A stretch of 38,532 nt of DNA from Sphingopyxis sp. (GCF_016793825.1 NZ_JAEULM010000015.1:1-38532); one strand, 5' to 3'. Shown: positions 8,073 to 17,030, counted from the first letter of the stretch. Translations and numbers: made by a program. Notes: generated by a model from the sequence alone, not told the origin.

Positions 8073-9859
8073 GCGCCGACCCCCTTTTCGCCGAACATCG
8101 CAGGTTTCGTCTTGGCAGATGCCTCTTCCTGCGGAGGAATCGCGCGGCGATTGCCGGCCATTTGTTCGACCACTGTCCGCGCATCGCCGAACTTCGCGAC
8201 CTGCCCGCCCATCATCAGGAGGATCTTGTCCGAAAGTTCGAGCAGGTTCGATCGGTGCGAGACGATGATCGTCGTCATGTTCAGGCCCTTCAGCTTCTTG
8301 ATCGTGGCGAGCAGCGCGGCATCGCCGCGCGCGTCGAGACTGGCGTTGGGTTCGTCGAGGACGACGAGCGGGGGCAGGCCGAACAGCGCGCGCGCCAGCC
8401 CGATCCGCTGCCTTTGCCCGCCCGAAAGCTGATGGCCGCCATCGGTGAGTACACAGTCATAGCCGCCATCGATCTGGAGAATCATGTCGTGACAATCGGC
8501 CAGCTTTGCCGCGGCGATCACGTCGGCGTCCTGTGCATCGGGACGGAAGCGGGCGATATTCTGGCGGATCGTTCCCGATAAGAGCTCGACGTCCTGAGGC
8601 AGGTAGCCAACATTCTGGCCGAAATCGCTGCGCATCCATTCGAACGTATCGGCGCCGTCGAGGCGGACGTGGCCCGAGGTGGGTTTCAGCACGCCGACGA
8701 GAAGGCGCGACAGGGTCGTCTTGCCTGACGCCGACGGGCCGACGATGGCCAGCGACGTCCCCGCCGCGATCTGGAAGCTGACGTTTCGCAGGATCGCGCC
8801 CTTCATGCCCGGCGCGGCGTAGGTCAGCGCTTCGATCGACATCTGGCCGGTCGGCTTGGGATATTCCATCTGGGAAATGCGCGCGGGAGGCAGGTCGCAA
8901 AAGCGCGACAAGCGCTGCAGGCTCTCGCGCGCCAGCACGAACTGTTTCCAATAGCTCATCGCGGCCTCGATCGGGGCCAGCAGCCGCGCGATCAGGATGG
9001 AGCCGGCGATCATCGCGCCGCCGGTGAGCTGTTGGTGGAGGACGAGCAGCGCGCCGACGCCAAGGAGCACAACCTGCACGAGATTGCGCACGAACTTCAT
9101 CCACGCCAGGATCTTGCTCGACTGAAATTGCGTCTGATCCACCGAATTGGCTTCGGCGATATAACGTTCGCTCCAGTGTGCGACGGTGTCTTTCGCCATA
9201 CCCATCGCATCGATGACTTCGCTGTTGCGGACCAGCGACTCGGCATATTGCATGTTGCTCGCCGCCAGCGCCTGCGTCTCCTTGATCGCTCCGCGCGTCA
9301 GACGTTCGTTGTACCAGGTGAGGCCGAACAGCGTGGCCGCGCCGACGGCCGATATCAGCCCGAAGATCGGATGGAGCAAAAAGACGATCAGGAGATAGAG
9401 GGGCACCCACAGCATATCGACGACGCTGAAGACCGTCGGAGTCGAAATGAAATTCTTGACCTGCGCAAGCTCGCGCAACGCTTCCAGCCGCGTATTGGGC
9501 GCGATCAGTCGCTGTTCGAGCGTCCGCACCAGCAACTCGGGCGCGAGCCGCTGTGAAAGCCATGTGCCGATCCGGTTTGCGACCTGCTGTCTGACCGCGT
9601 CGAGGATCGCCGCAAGCCCCATCACCATCACGACCGCGAGGCTGAGGAAATAGAGCGTGTCTTGGCTCTGGCTCGTCAGCACTCGGTCGAAGAGCTGCAT
9701 CATGTAGAGCGACATGGCGAGCGCCGCCATGTTGGTGATCGCCGAGAACAGGATCAGGCGGACAGCGATGGGGCGCTGTAGCCGCAGGCTGTCCGTCAGG
9801 ATATTGCCGGCGTTCGCGGACCGGCGCCCGGCGACGAGCGCGTTAGCCATCCCGGCCAT
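8069..9859 (-). CDS. Type I secretion ABC transporter/permease (PrtD-like)
   Basis: 596 residues, the usual size for PrtD-type exporters without an N-terminal C39 domain. A transmembrane domain occupies about 30-310 (for example FSAITNMAALAMSLYMMQLFDRV at its start). The nucleotide-binding domain has Walker A GPSASGKTT (about 370), Q-loop GYLPQDVELLSG, signature LSGGQRQR (about 475), Walker B LVVLDEPNASLD and the H-loop VSHR. It should power export of a C-terminally signalled substrate such as the RTX protein at 13261. The start at 9859 overlaps the end of the LuxR gene by 17 bp; an in-frame ATG at 9850 would reduce this to 8 bp. Either way it is coupled to the regulator upstream and the adaptor downstream. 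Confidence 0.94.
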   Translation of the reverse strand: MAGMANALVAGRRSANAGNILTDSLRLQRPIAVRLILFSAITNMAALAMSLYMMQLFDRVLTSQSQDTLYFLSLAVVMVMGLAAILDAVRQQVANRIGTWLSQRLAPELLVRTLEQRLIAPNTRLEALRELAQVKNFISTPTVFSVVDMLWVPLYLLIVFLLHPIFGLISAVGAATLFGLTWYNERLTRGAIKETQALAASNMQYAESLVRNSEVIDAMGMAKDTVAHWSERYIAEANSVDQTQFQSSKILAWMKFVRNLVQVVLLGVGALLVLHQQLTGGAMIAGSILIARLLAPIEAAMSYWKQFVLARESLQRLSRFCDLPPARISQMEYPKPTGQMSIEALTYAAPGMKGAILRNVSFQIAAGTSLAIVGPSASGKTTLSRLLVGVLKPTSGHVRLDGADTFEWMRSDFGQNVGYLPQDVELLSGTIRQNIARFRPDAQDADVIAAAKLADCHDMILQIDGGYDCVLTDGGHQLSGGQRQRIGLARALFGLPPLVVLDEPNASLDARGDAALLATIKKLKGLNMTTIIVSHRSNLLELSDKILLMMGGQVAKFGDARTVVEQMAGNRRAIPPQEEASAKTKPAMFGEKGVGA

Positions 9860-11039
9860 CCCGGATCGACGCGCTGTCCGCCGCGCGAAGCGGAAGCACC
9901 AGTCCCGATATCAGCCCGGCGAGCTCCATCTGTCGATGCACGCCCAGCTTGGCCCGAACCCGTTTCAGATAGGTGCGGGCGGTCTCCTCCGACAGGCCGC
10001 ATCCCTCCGCGGCGTTTCCGAGGCTGCTCGATTTCAGGAAGTGTCCGAGAAATCGTTGCTCGGACGGCAAGAGTCCGAGTGCTTCCAGAAGCGAGCTGGG
10101 CGCATCGACCTTGCCGGGCCCCATGATGATCAGCATGGCGCAGCGCGCCATCGCGCCACCCGACCGCGATTTGGCGGACAGCACATAGGCGAGACGCCAG
10201 TCGCCATCGCGGCAATCGAGACGAAATGCCTCCTCGACGGGGAACTGCGCCGTCGCCGCGCGCCGTATCGCGTCGCGCAACCCCTTTGCCTGTGCCGGAT
10301 TGGCCGCGACGATCGCGCCATCGGCGGCCCGGATGAGCCACCGGCGCTGCCCGACCAGCGCGCCTGCCGCACTGTTCATGAACAGCGGCTGCCCGTCGGC
10401 CGACAGCAGTGCCATTGACATCGAAACCCGGTCGAACATCGCCTCGAGCATCGCCGAATGTCGCGACTGCCGGGCGAGCTGGGACACGCGAGTTGCCGAT
10501 TCGGCGAGAATGGGTGCGATCAGTTGCAGCGAAAGCGCATCGCGGTCGCTGAACCGTCCGGCGTCCTCGCACCGGAAAAACAGGGCGCGGATGACTTCGC
10601 TGCCGCGCTTCATCCGGATCGAAATGGCCCAGTCGAACCGCCCGGAGAGATCGCTGGCCTGCGGCGATGCGGGTGCAAGATCGGTGCGGGCGAGATGGAA
10701 ATGATGAACCGGCTGTTCCCCACCACGTTCCAGCAGGCCGTCCATCATCGCGAGCAGGCCCTCGGTCGCGGCCGGATCGCCGCGCACATGGTCAAAGCCG
10801 ATCAGAAAGGCGTGGCGCTGTGCGCTGGCACCTGAAGTGGTAACGGTGAGAATGGCGGACGCGATGTCGAATTGGGCAAGATAGTCATGCCATATCTTGC
10901 GCGTGCCGGCTGCGGCGTCGGCGTCGTCGGCGTGATCGGCCGCCGCGTGCTGATCATAGCTTTCGTTGCCGTCGTCGAAGTAGAAGGATCCAGCCCCCGC
11001 CTCACCATAATATGTAGCCAATTCAGTATCCGACGACAT
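9843..11039 (-). CDS. LuxR-family transcriptional regulator with PAS/GAF-like N-terminus
   Basis: 398 residues. The C-terminal 65 residues form a LuxR-type HTH (LGLLPSEQRFLGHFLKSSS, then GLSEETARTYLKRVRAKLGV). The middle resembles a PAS-like sensor (DRVSMSMALLSADGQPLFMN) and the first 50 residues are acidic. I place the start at the ATG at 11039 because GGGGGG lies about 5 bases upstream and the preceding sequence looks non-coding; the frame itself stays open to 11351. It overlaps the PrtD gene at its 3' end, so regulator and exporter are probably co-transcribed. It may control its own operon and the divergent tolC/RTX genes. The signal is unknown. Confidence 0.85.
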   Translation of the reverse strand: MSSDTELATYYGEAGAGSFYFDDGNESYDQHAAADHADDADAAAGTRKIWHDYLAQFDIASAILTVTTSGASAQRHAFLIGFDHVRGDPAATEGLLAMMDGLLERGGEQPVHHFHLARTDLAPASPQASDLSGRFDWAISIRMKRGSEVIRALFFRCEDAGRFSDRDALSLQLIAPILAESATRVSQLARQSRHSAMLEAMFDRVSMSMALLSADGQPLFMNSAAGALVGQRRWLIRAADGAIVAANPAQAKGLRDAIRRAATAQFPVEEAFRLDCRDGDWRLAYVLSAKSRSGGAMARCAMLIIMGPGKVDAPSSLLEALGLLPSEQRFLGHFLKSSSLGNAAEGCGLSEETARTYLKRVRAKLGVHRQMELAGLISGLVLPLRAADSASIRDGRDG

Positions 11040-11401
11040 ATGGCCCCCCAAATGAAACAAGGAACCCGCCGCAAACCTTTGAGTTTGCAACAGGATATGC
11101 ACTCGCGACCATGATGCCTGGCGTGCCGTTCCGGTTCGGAAACAGAACGCGATCTCTGACCTTTTATTCCGTATGTTCTGGCCAGATGGAGCCGCCGTCA
11201 GTCGGGAGCCTGACGGTGACGTCGCCTGCCATGACGAGGCAACCGACAGGCGCTGTCTATTTCGATTCGGCGGAATGAGTCTATTATCCCCTCGGACATA
11301 TCCGTTCGGGTAGTTTCGCGGCCGGCCGTCGCCCTTTATTCTGTCGCCCATAAAAAAGGGGTCGGCTCTCGTTCCAACGAACGATTCCGAAGAGGGGCCA
11401 C
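11040..11401. promoter_or_regulatory. Divergent regulatory region between luxR-type gene and tolC-type gene
   Basis: This 362-bp gap lies between divergent genes of the first secretion locus. It contains an inverted repeat, CCGTCAG (11195-11201) and CTGACGG (11210-11216) with an 8-bp centre, a plausible operator for the LuxR-type regulator. A shorter one (TCGTT-N2-AACGA) lies close to the tolC start. An AGAGGGG Shine-Dalgarno precedes the ATG at 11402. No convincing -35/-10 pair or small gene was seen. Confidence 0.4.
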
Positions 11402-12985
11402 ATGCGAAAAAAATGGATCCTGCTCGCTAGCGCGATGTGTGCGCCAGTCGCCGCGGTGGGCCCGCTGATCGGGCCCGCATCGGCGCAGTCCTCCGCGCAA
11501 TCGCCATCCCCGTCGAGCACGATGGCGACGCTGGCGCGGTCGGTTGTCGATAACAATCCGGACATCGAAGCACAGCGTTTGCAGGTCAGGGTTGCGCAGG
11601 CCCGACTCGAAGGTGCGGAGGCGGGCTATATGCCGACCATAGAGGCCAACGGATCGGTCCAGCGTCGCGAGATCGACGTCAAGGGAGGCGCGCGCGGCGA
11701 TTCGAAATACACTTCGGGCCATGCAGCGGTCGAGGCGCGGCTGCGATTCTACGACGGCAATCGCACCTACAACAGCGTTGAAATAGCCAAGGCCGAGCTT
11801 TCGTCGACCGAGGCAGGGCTCGACGGTACGATTTCGGATACGCTGCTTGAGCTGCTGACGAGCGCGGCCGACGTATGGCTCAACCGAAAGGTTCTGCAGT
11901 TCGCGCAGATGCAAAGCGATGCGATCGGCGAGCAACTCCGTGCGACGTCGCGAAAACTGGAATTTTCGGAAGCAACCCGGACGGACGAAGAACTTGCGCG
12001 GGCGCGCCTTGCGACGTCGCAGGCCGGCGTCCTAGCCGCGACCGAAGAGCTCAACGTCAACGGATTCCGTTTCCGTACCGTGAGCGGGCAGTCGGGAACG
12101 ATCGTCCCGCCGCTGCCGACGCTCGCGGCGATCCCGGGCTCGCTGCCCGAAGCGCAGCGAATCGCCGCTGAATCGTCACCGCGGGTGCGCGCGGCAAGGC
12201 TGAACGCCATCGCGGGAAAGGCTGGCGCGAACTTTGCCGCCGGCGCGCTTCTTCCGCAGCTCGACGCGGTTGGCGGCTATGAGTATCTGACCGGCGGGGT
12301 CGCGAATCTCTTCACCGGCAAGCTGCCCGACGATCGATCGTCGGTGTATGGTGGTCTCGAGCTGCGCGTGCCGATATTCCTGCCAAAGGACCATGCCGAA
12401 ATACGGCGCGCCCGCGCCGTGCGCGATCAGCGCTTGTCGCAGATCGAGATTGCCGAGCGATCGGTCGCGGAAGATGTCGCAAGCGCCTGGACGCGGTGGC
12501 AGTCGGCGAAAAATACCATCGTTACCGCCGACGCGGCGGTCGCCGCGACCGAGCAGGCGATCGCGGGCCTGAAGAAGGAAGCGATCGGCGGCAATCGCAC
12601 GCTGACCGAAGTGCTGGACGCCCAGAACTCGTTGCTTTCGGCGCAGGTCACGCTCGAACGTGCGCGCCGCAGCGAATTTGTCGCGCGCGCCAGTGTTCTT
12701 GCGGCAATCGGGCGACTGGATGTCGATGCGATCGCCGAGGGGCGGTGCTGTGCCGCGGACGGTGTTCCGCGTCCCGGAGCATCGCCGCTCGGCCGGCCTG
12801 CGGTTGCCGATATCGGTAAGCCCGGCGTGGTCGCTGCTGTCGCGGTCGCGCGTCCGGCGAACGCGGCGATCGGTCGCGCGCCCGAAGTCGCTTCCGGCAC
12901 CCCGCCTGCGGGTCCGGACGAATCGTCCGTGCCGGCGAACCCGTCGCGCCCGCCTGCTTCGCGGCTGGGGCGAAAGTTGAACTAG
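11402..12985 (+). CDS. TolC-family outer membrane channel (first T1SS)
   Basis: 527 residues. A signal peptide ends near PASAQ (about residue 29). Two TolC/OEP repeats follow, with typical features: ARSVVDNNPDIEAQRLQVRV at the start of the first helix pair, RLEGAEAGYMPTIEANGSVQ for a beta-strand, and the LTEVLDAQNSLLSAQVTLERA motif near the end of the second repeat. The channel would bridge outer membrane and periplasm for type I export. The last 75 residues (after about 450) form a Pro/Ala-rich tail that ordinary TolC proteins lack. The gene is divergent from the luxR/prtD/hlyD operon and precedes the RTX gene by 275 bp. It probably serves that exporter. Confidence 0.92.
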   Translation: MRKKWILLASAMCAPVAAVGPLIGPASAQSSAQSPSPSSTMATLARSVVDNNPDIEAQRLQVRVAQARLEGAEAGYMPTIEANGSVQRREIDVKGGARGDSKYTSGHAAVEARLRFYDGNRTYNSVEIAKAELSSTEAGLDGTISDTLLELLTSAADVWLNRKVLQFAQMQSDAIGEQLRATSRKLEFSEATRTDEELARARLATSQAGVLAATEELNVNGFRFRTVSGQSGTIVPPLPTLAAIPGSLPEAQRIAAESSPRVRAARLNAIAGKAGANFAAGALLPQLDAVGGYEYLTGGVANLFTGKLPDDRSSVYGGLELRVPIFLPKDHAEIRRARAVRDQRLSQIEIAERSVAEDVASAWTRWQSAKNTIVTADAAVAATEQAIAGLKKEAIGGNRTLTEVLDAQNSLLSAQVTLERARRSEFVARASVLAAIGRLDVDAIAEGRCCAADGVPRPGASPLGRPAVADIGKPGVVAAVAVARPANAAIGRAPEVASGTPPAGPDESSVPANPSRPPASRLGRKLN

Positions 12986-13260
12986 CCTCCGCGCGAGCGA
13001 CAGAGGTCAAATTTTCCCTTTCTGGGCGCGCTGTCAGTGCGGCGGGAAGAGGGTGCGCGCGCGCGGCGCGAACGCACGACCTGCTCCGAAATGGGCCACT
13101 TTCAAAAAAGTTATCTCCATGTCCCCATGCAGGAATGTCGGGTCCCAACCCCCCGCCATATTCAATCTTCAGGCTCCGAATTTTCGAGGGCCAGATGGGT
13201 GGGCTTTGATCAATCTGACTGAAGCAGCATCCTTGCGACCAGAATGAAGAGGATAGCGAA

Positions 13261-15450
13261 ATGCCGAGTGTAACTCCATCAAACGCGCCGACGGCCGCGA
13301 AGAATCCGACCTCGCGAGGTCAGGTTCTTGGCACGAACTCCGTCGACTTCATCGATCTGAATGCGATCACGTCCACTGCCACGCTGCCTTATAACGCACG
13401 CGGCAACGGCGGGAACGACACCGTCTATGGCAACAACCTCGACAACGATCTGTATGGCGATGCCGGCGATGACAATGTCATCGGTCGCAGCGGCAATGAT
13501 CGCATCGACGGCGGCGCGGGCAACGACACGCTGATCGGCGACCAGGCGACCTTCGCGGTCGTTGGACCCGGCAACGTCGTCTACACCGGCGTGGACAATG
13601 GCGGGGCGGACGGCAACGACACCCTGCTTGGCGGCGCTGGTGCCGACACGGCCTGGGGCGGCGGCGGAAACGACTATATCCGCGGCGATGCAGGCAATGA
13701 CACGCTCAACGGTCAATCGGGCGACGACCGCGTCGAAGGCAACGCCGGCGACGACGTCATCAATGGCGGCGACGGGCAGGACAACCTGTTCGGCGGCACC
13801 GAAACCGACGTGGTGAGCGGCGGTAACGGCGACGACTACATCGAAGGTGGCACGAACGCCAACGGCGTCGACCAGCTTTCGGGCGGCGACGGCAATGATG
13901 TCATCTTCGGCGACAACGGTGTTGGCCGCAAGGCCGATCCCGACTTTGCCTACAACCAGAGCAACTACAACCCGGGTAACGGCCATGCCGACAACATCTC
14001 GGGTGGCGCGGGCGACGACCAGATCTTCGGCCAGGGTGGCGACGACACCATTGCCGGCGATTCGGGCGACGACCTTCTCTGGGGCGACGACGGCAACGAC
14101 ACCATCACCGGTGGCACGGGCTATGACCAGCTCGACGGCGGCGAAGGCGACGACAACCTTGCCGGTAACGACGGGGACGACGAACTCAACGGCGACGCGG
14201 GTAACGACGTGATCCGTGGCGGCGCTGGCTTCGACTTCGTCCAGGGCGGGGCTGACGACGATGACATTGCCGGCGGTGCCGATGATGACACGCTGAACGG
14301 CAACGATGGCAACGATCTGGTCCATGGTGACGGCGGCAACGACGTGATCTGGGGCGAGGGCGGCGACGACGCGCTTTATGGCGACGCCGGCGACGACATC
14401 ATCCGCGGTAACGGCGATCCGTTCTTCGATCCGCTCGATCCGTCGAACACCGATGCCGACTTCATCTCGGGTGGTGCCGGCAACGACATCATCAACGGTG
14501 ACGAAGGCAACGACGTCCTCGAAGGCAATGATGGCAACGACGTCATCGGCGGCGACGCCGGCAACGACAATATTTCCGGTGGCGAAGGCAGCGACACCAT
14601 CACGGGCGACGACGGTGCAGACGTCGTTTCCGGTGGCGATGACGACGACCTTATCTACGGGAATAACGGTGCCGACAACCTGTCGGGCGACGACGGCAAC
14701 GACACCATCTATGGTGGCGCCGGCGCCGATACCATCAATGGTAACGACGGCGACGACACGCTTGCAGGCGACGCCGGCAACGACACCATGAACGGTGGCG
14801 ATGGCAACGACACCATGTATGGTGACACGCTGTACGACAACCTGGGCAACCCGGGCGGCGGCAACGACACCATGAATGGTGGCGACGGCGACGACTATAT
14901 GAGCGGTGGCTTCGGCAACGACGTGATGAACGGCGATGACGGCGACGACACCATCCGGGGTGACACCGGCAACGACACCATCAACGGTGGCGTTGGCGAT
15001 GACAACCTGGAAGGCGAAGCCGGCAACGACACCATCACTGGTGGCGAAGGCGACGACCATATGTCGGGCGGCGCAGGCAAGGACCTGTTCAAGTTCGACT
15101 CGACCGATGCGTCGCCGGGCTTCGGCAACGACGTGATCGGTGCGCCGTTCAGCCTGGGTTCGGGCCGCGACTTCAACCTCGCGAACCGCGACACGCTGGT
15201 CTTTGACGTCGATTCCGGCTTCGATCCGTCGAGCGACATGTTCGTCCTCACGGGCGACTGGGATGGTCAGGGCGATGCGCTGGACGTCTATGTCTTCACG
15301 TCGGCGGGCTCGGTCCTCATCGAGGACTTCTGGGAAGGCGCTTCGGCTCCGATCCAGGCGCTTGCGGAAGCTGGTGCGTATGACTCGGTTGCGGCGATCA
15401 ACGCCTACAGCCAGGGCAATGCCAGCTACGACATGATCACGTTCGTCTAA
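13261..15450 (+). CDS. All-RTX calcium-binding secreted protein (T1SS substrate)
   Basis: 729 residues, acidic, with a length almost wholly taken by tandem GGxGxDxhx nonapeptides from about residue 50 to 615 (for example GGDGNDTMYGD, GGAGNDIINGD), interrupted by a few short insertions. RTX nonapeptides bind Ca2+ outside the cell and fold as parallel beta-rolls. No enzymatic domain is present. The last 115 residues (LVFDVDSGFDPSSDMFVLTG, then VLIEDFWEG and a hydrophobic ending) fit a C-terminal T1SS signal region. There is no N-terminal signal peptide. GAGG stands about 9 bases before the ATG. It may be a matrix, S-layer-like or scaffold protein; the sequence alone does not decide. Its neighbours suggest export by the PrtD/HlyD/TolC system. 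Confidence 0.9.
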   Translation: MPSVTPSNAPTAAKNPTSRGQVLGTNSVDFIDLNAITSTATLPYNARGNGGNDTVYGNNLDNDLYGDAGDDNVIGRSGNDRIDGGAGNDTLIGDQATFAVVGPGNVVYTGVDNGGADGNDTLLGGAGADTAWGGGGNDYIRGDAGNDTLNGQSGDDRVEGNAGDDVINGGDGQDNLFGGTETDVVSGGNGDDYIEGGTNANGVDQLSGGDGNDVIFGDNGVGRKADPDFAYNQSNYNPGNGHADNISGGAGDDQIFGQGGDDTIAGDSGDDLLWGDDGNDTITGGTGYDQLDGGEGDDNLAGNDGDDELNGDAGNDVIRGGAGFDFVQGGADDDDIAGGADDDTLNGNDGNDLVHGDGGNDVIWGEGGDDALYGDAGDDIIRGNGDPFFDPLDPSNTDADFISGGAGNDIINGDEGNDVLEGNDGNDVIGGDAGNDNISGGEGSDTITGDDGADVVSGGDDDDLIYGNNGADNLSGDDGNDTIYGGAGADTINGNDGDDTLAGDAGNDTMNGGDGNDTMYGDTLYDNLGNPGGGNDTMNGGDGDDYMSGGFGNDVMNGDDGDDTIRGDTGNDTINGGVGDDNLEGEAGNDTITGGEGDDHMSGGAGKDLFKFDSTDASPGFGNDVIGAPFSLGSGRDFNLANRDTLVFDVDSGFDPSSDMFVLTGDWDGQGDALDVYVFTSAGSVLIEDFWEGASAPIQALAEAGAYDSVAAINAYSQGNASYDMITFV

Positions 15451-15457
15451 GAGAGGC

Positions 15458-15487
15458 TTCGTCCGGGGAAACCGCACCCCGGACGAA
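15458..15487 (+). other. Perfect 11-bp hairpin after the RTX gene
   Basis: TTCGTCCGGGG (15458-15468) pairs exactly with CCCCGGACGAA (15477-15487) around an 8-base loop, 7 bp after the RTX stop codon. Without a T-tract it may protect the 3' end or assist the terminator that follows. Confidence 0.7.
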
Positions 15488-15499
15488 CCTTCGCAAAGG

Positions 15500-15532
15500 A
15501 GGAGGGCAGGCCACGGTCTGCCCTCCTTTTTT
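15500..15532 (+). terminator. Rho-independent terminator of the RTX gene
   Basis: AGGAGGGCAG (15500-15509) pairs exactly with CTGCCCTCCT (15518-15527) around an 8-base loop, followed immediately by six Ts (15527-15532). This is a classical intrinsic terminator and separates the RTX transcript from the M23 peptidase gene. Confidence 0.9.
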
Positions 15533-15920
15533 GTTGCGGAACGAATGGCCGCATCGCCCGGCCTTTGGCGGCCGGAACGGCAAAAACCCAGTGTCCCCAT
15601 CCGGGACTTTCGGCCTGCTGCGATGTCCGGCAGATCGATTGCAAGGACGGCAGCTGCAATGATCGTCCACGGCGGGCCCGCCTTCTCCATGCGGGTGTCG
15701 CAGAAATCCACGATTGAAACGCGGTCCGTACCTGACGATACGGCAATGACGCTGGTGCCGGTCGTCTGGTGTGCGGGCAGCGCTCCGAGCTTGGTCGGCG
15801 CTTCGAGCTGGCCCGCCGTGCCCGCTGCCACAGCCCCCCGTGGCAGCGGCCGGCGTCGGAGACTTGAAGAGTTTCGGCCGGTCGCGGCGAAGGACAGGCG
15901 CAAGGTTCGGGTAGCCAGCA
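15533..15920. other. Intergenic region before the M23 peptidase gene
   Basis: About 390 bp without a gene I can support. Open frames exist on both strands but have no credible start, Shine-Dalgarno or recognisable domain. The promoter of the M23 gene presumably lies here. Confidence 0.4.
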
Positions 15921-16904
15921 ATGTATGCAATCCTCGCCGATATTCTGTTTGCGATGACATCGTTCGCCGGCGCGGAACCCGGCGCGTCCACGGCGCTTGC
16001 ACTTCCGGTCGACTGCACGCCCGGTCGAACCTGCCTGATCCAGAAATTGTTCGATCATGATGCGGGCCCCGGCCGGCGCGACTATCGCTGCGGCGTGCTG
16101 ACGACCGACGGGCATGACGGGACCGATATCCGGCTCCGCACGATGGCCGATATGCGTGCCGGCGTGCCCGTGGTGGCCGCACGGGCCGGCATCGTTCTGC
16201 GGACGCGCGACGGCGAGCCCGACGCCGGCCTTGCGGGACCCGGGCGAACGGCCGGCAAGGACGCTGGCAACGCCGTCGTGATCGATCATGGCGGCGGTTG
16301 GGAGACCCAATATAGCCACCTGCGTCGCGGCAGCCTGTTGGTGCGCCCCGGTCAGACGGTCGCACGAGGCCAGGCGATCGCGCTGGTGGGCCTGTCGGGC
16401 AACAGCGAGTTTCCGCACCTTCATTTCACGGTACGCCATAACGGGATGGCCGTGGACCCCTTCGTCGGCCTGACGCCCCTGGCGGGCTGCGGGTCGGGTG
16501 CGTCGCCCGCGGCCCTGTGGTCGCCGATCGTGGTGACGCAGCTTGGTTATGTCCCGACCGGTGTGATCGCGGCGGGTCTCGCTGCGGAGGTTCCGCCAAG
16601 CGCGGTTGTCGATCGCGACCCGCCACCCGCGCTTGGCGGCGCACATGCGCCGCTGATCCTTTGGGCCGACACCTTCGGGGCCCGCGCGGGCGACCGGCAG
16701 GAGTTCGCGATCATCGGCCCCGATGGCAAGGCGGTTCACAGCCAGGCGTCGGAGGTCGAGAAGGGCGGACTTAGCTGGTTCGCTTACAGCGGCAAGCGCC
16801 CGTCGGCGGCGGGATGGGCGAAGGGGCGTTATGTCGGCCGCTACAGGTTGCTTCGTGGATCGACAGTTGCAGCAGAGATCGAGGTCGGCGGCGTTGTCCA
16901 ATAG
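15921..16904 (+). CDS. M23-family (LytM) metallopeptidase
   Basis: 327 residues. A short hydrophobic N-terminus may be a signal peptide ending around FAGAEP. The peptidase M23 domain (about 55-175) has the complete zinc and catalytic set: H65 and D69 in DGHDGTD, H133 in YSHLRRG, and H166/H168 in FPHLHFTVR. Such enzymes cut peptide cross-links in peptidoglycan in the periplasm. The C-terminal 150 residues (VPTGVIAAGLAAEVPPSAVV and beyond) look like a beta-rich accessory domain that I do not recognise. It lies between the RTX terminator and the giant adhesin, and so could open the wall for the adhesin exporter; that link is inference from position. An internal Met at 15954 is an alternative start. 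Confidence 0.88.
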   Translation: MYAILADILFAMTSFAGAEPGASTALALPVDCTPGRTCLIQKLFDHDAGPGRRDYRCGVLTTDGHDGTDIRLRTMADMRAGVPVVAARAGIVLRTRDGEPDAGLAGPGRTAGKDAGNAVVIDHGGGWETQYSHLRRGSLLVRPGQTVARGQAIALVGLSGNSEFPHLHFTVRHNGMAVDPFVGLTPLAGCGSGASPAALWSPIVVTQLGYVPTGVIAAGLAAEVPPSAVVDRDPPPALGGAHAPLILWADTFGARAGDRQEFAIIGPDGKAVHSQASEVEKGGLSWFAYSGKRPSAAGWAKGRYVGRYRLLRGSTVAAEIEVGGVVQ

Positions 16905-16919
16905 AGAGGAAGGGGTATA

Positions 16920-17030
16920 GTGGCATCAACAGGAGGTAGATTTACCTATAAATATCAGAATAACTACCTTGATATTTTGAAAAGCAAGCGCATCATGAAA
17001 AGGATATGTTCATATTGCGACACTTTTTAA
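16920..17030 (+). CDS. Possible 36-residue small protein in AT-rich leader (doubtful)
   Basis: A GTG-initiated frame of 36 codons plus TAA, preceded by GGAAGGGG at about 5 bases. The product would begin MASTGGRFTYKYQNNY and end CSYCDTF; it is basic and has two Cys near the end. The AT-rich codons differ from every neighbouring gene, so it could be chance. It lies 15 bp after the M23 gene and could be co-transcribed with it. Confidence 0.2.
   Translation: MASTGGRFTYKYQNNYLDILKSKRIMKRICSYCDTF

Noticed and set aside
6336-8432. Plus-strand frame of about 700 codons over the adaptor and omp85 genes
   Set aside because: His/Arg/Asp-rich shadow of two minus-strand genes with clear HlyD and Omp85 features.
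13400-15100. Short periodic repeats that could be mistaken for a CRISPR array or satellite
   Set aside because: The 27-bp-like period is that of RTX nonapeptide codons in an intact reading frame, with no conserved direct repeats and no spacers.
15545-16060. Plus-strand open frame before and into the M23 gene
   Set aside because: No Shine-Dalgarno, an Arg-rich product without motifs, and overlap in another frame with the M23 gene, whose zinc motifs are intact.
13279-16365. Very long antisense open frame (over 1000 codons) opposite the RTX gene
   Set aside because: It is a by-product of the repetitive GGN-GAY codons of the RTX repeats. The translation is a monotonous Val/Ala/Asp pattern and crosses the RTX terminator and the M23 gene. 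The plus-strand protein has clear repeats and a secretion-type end.
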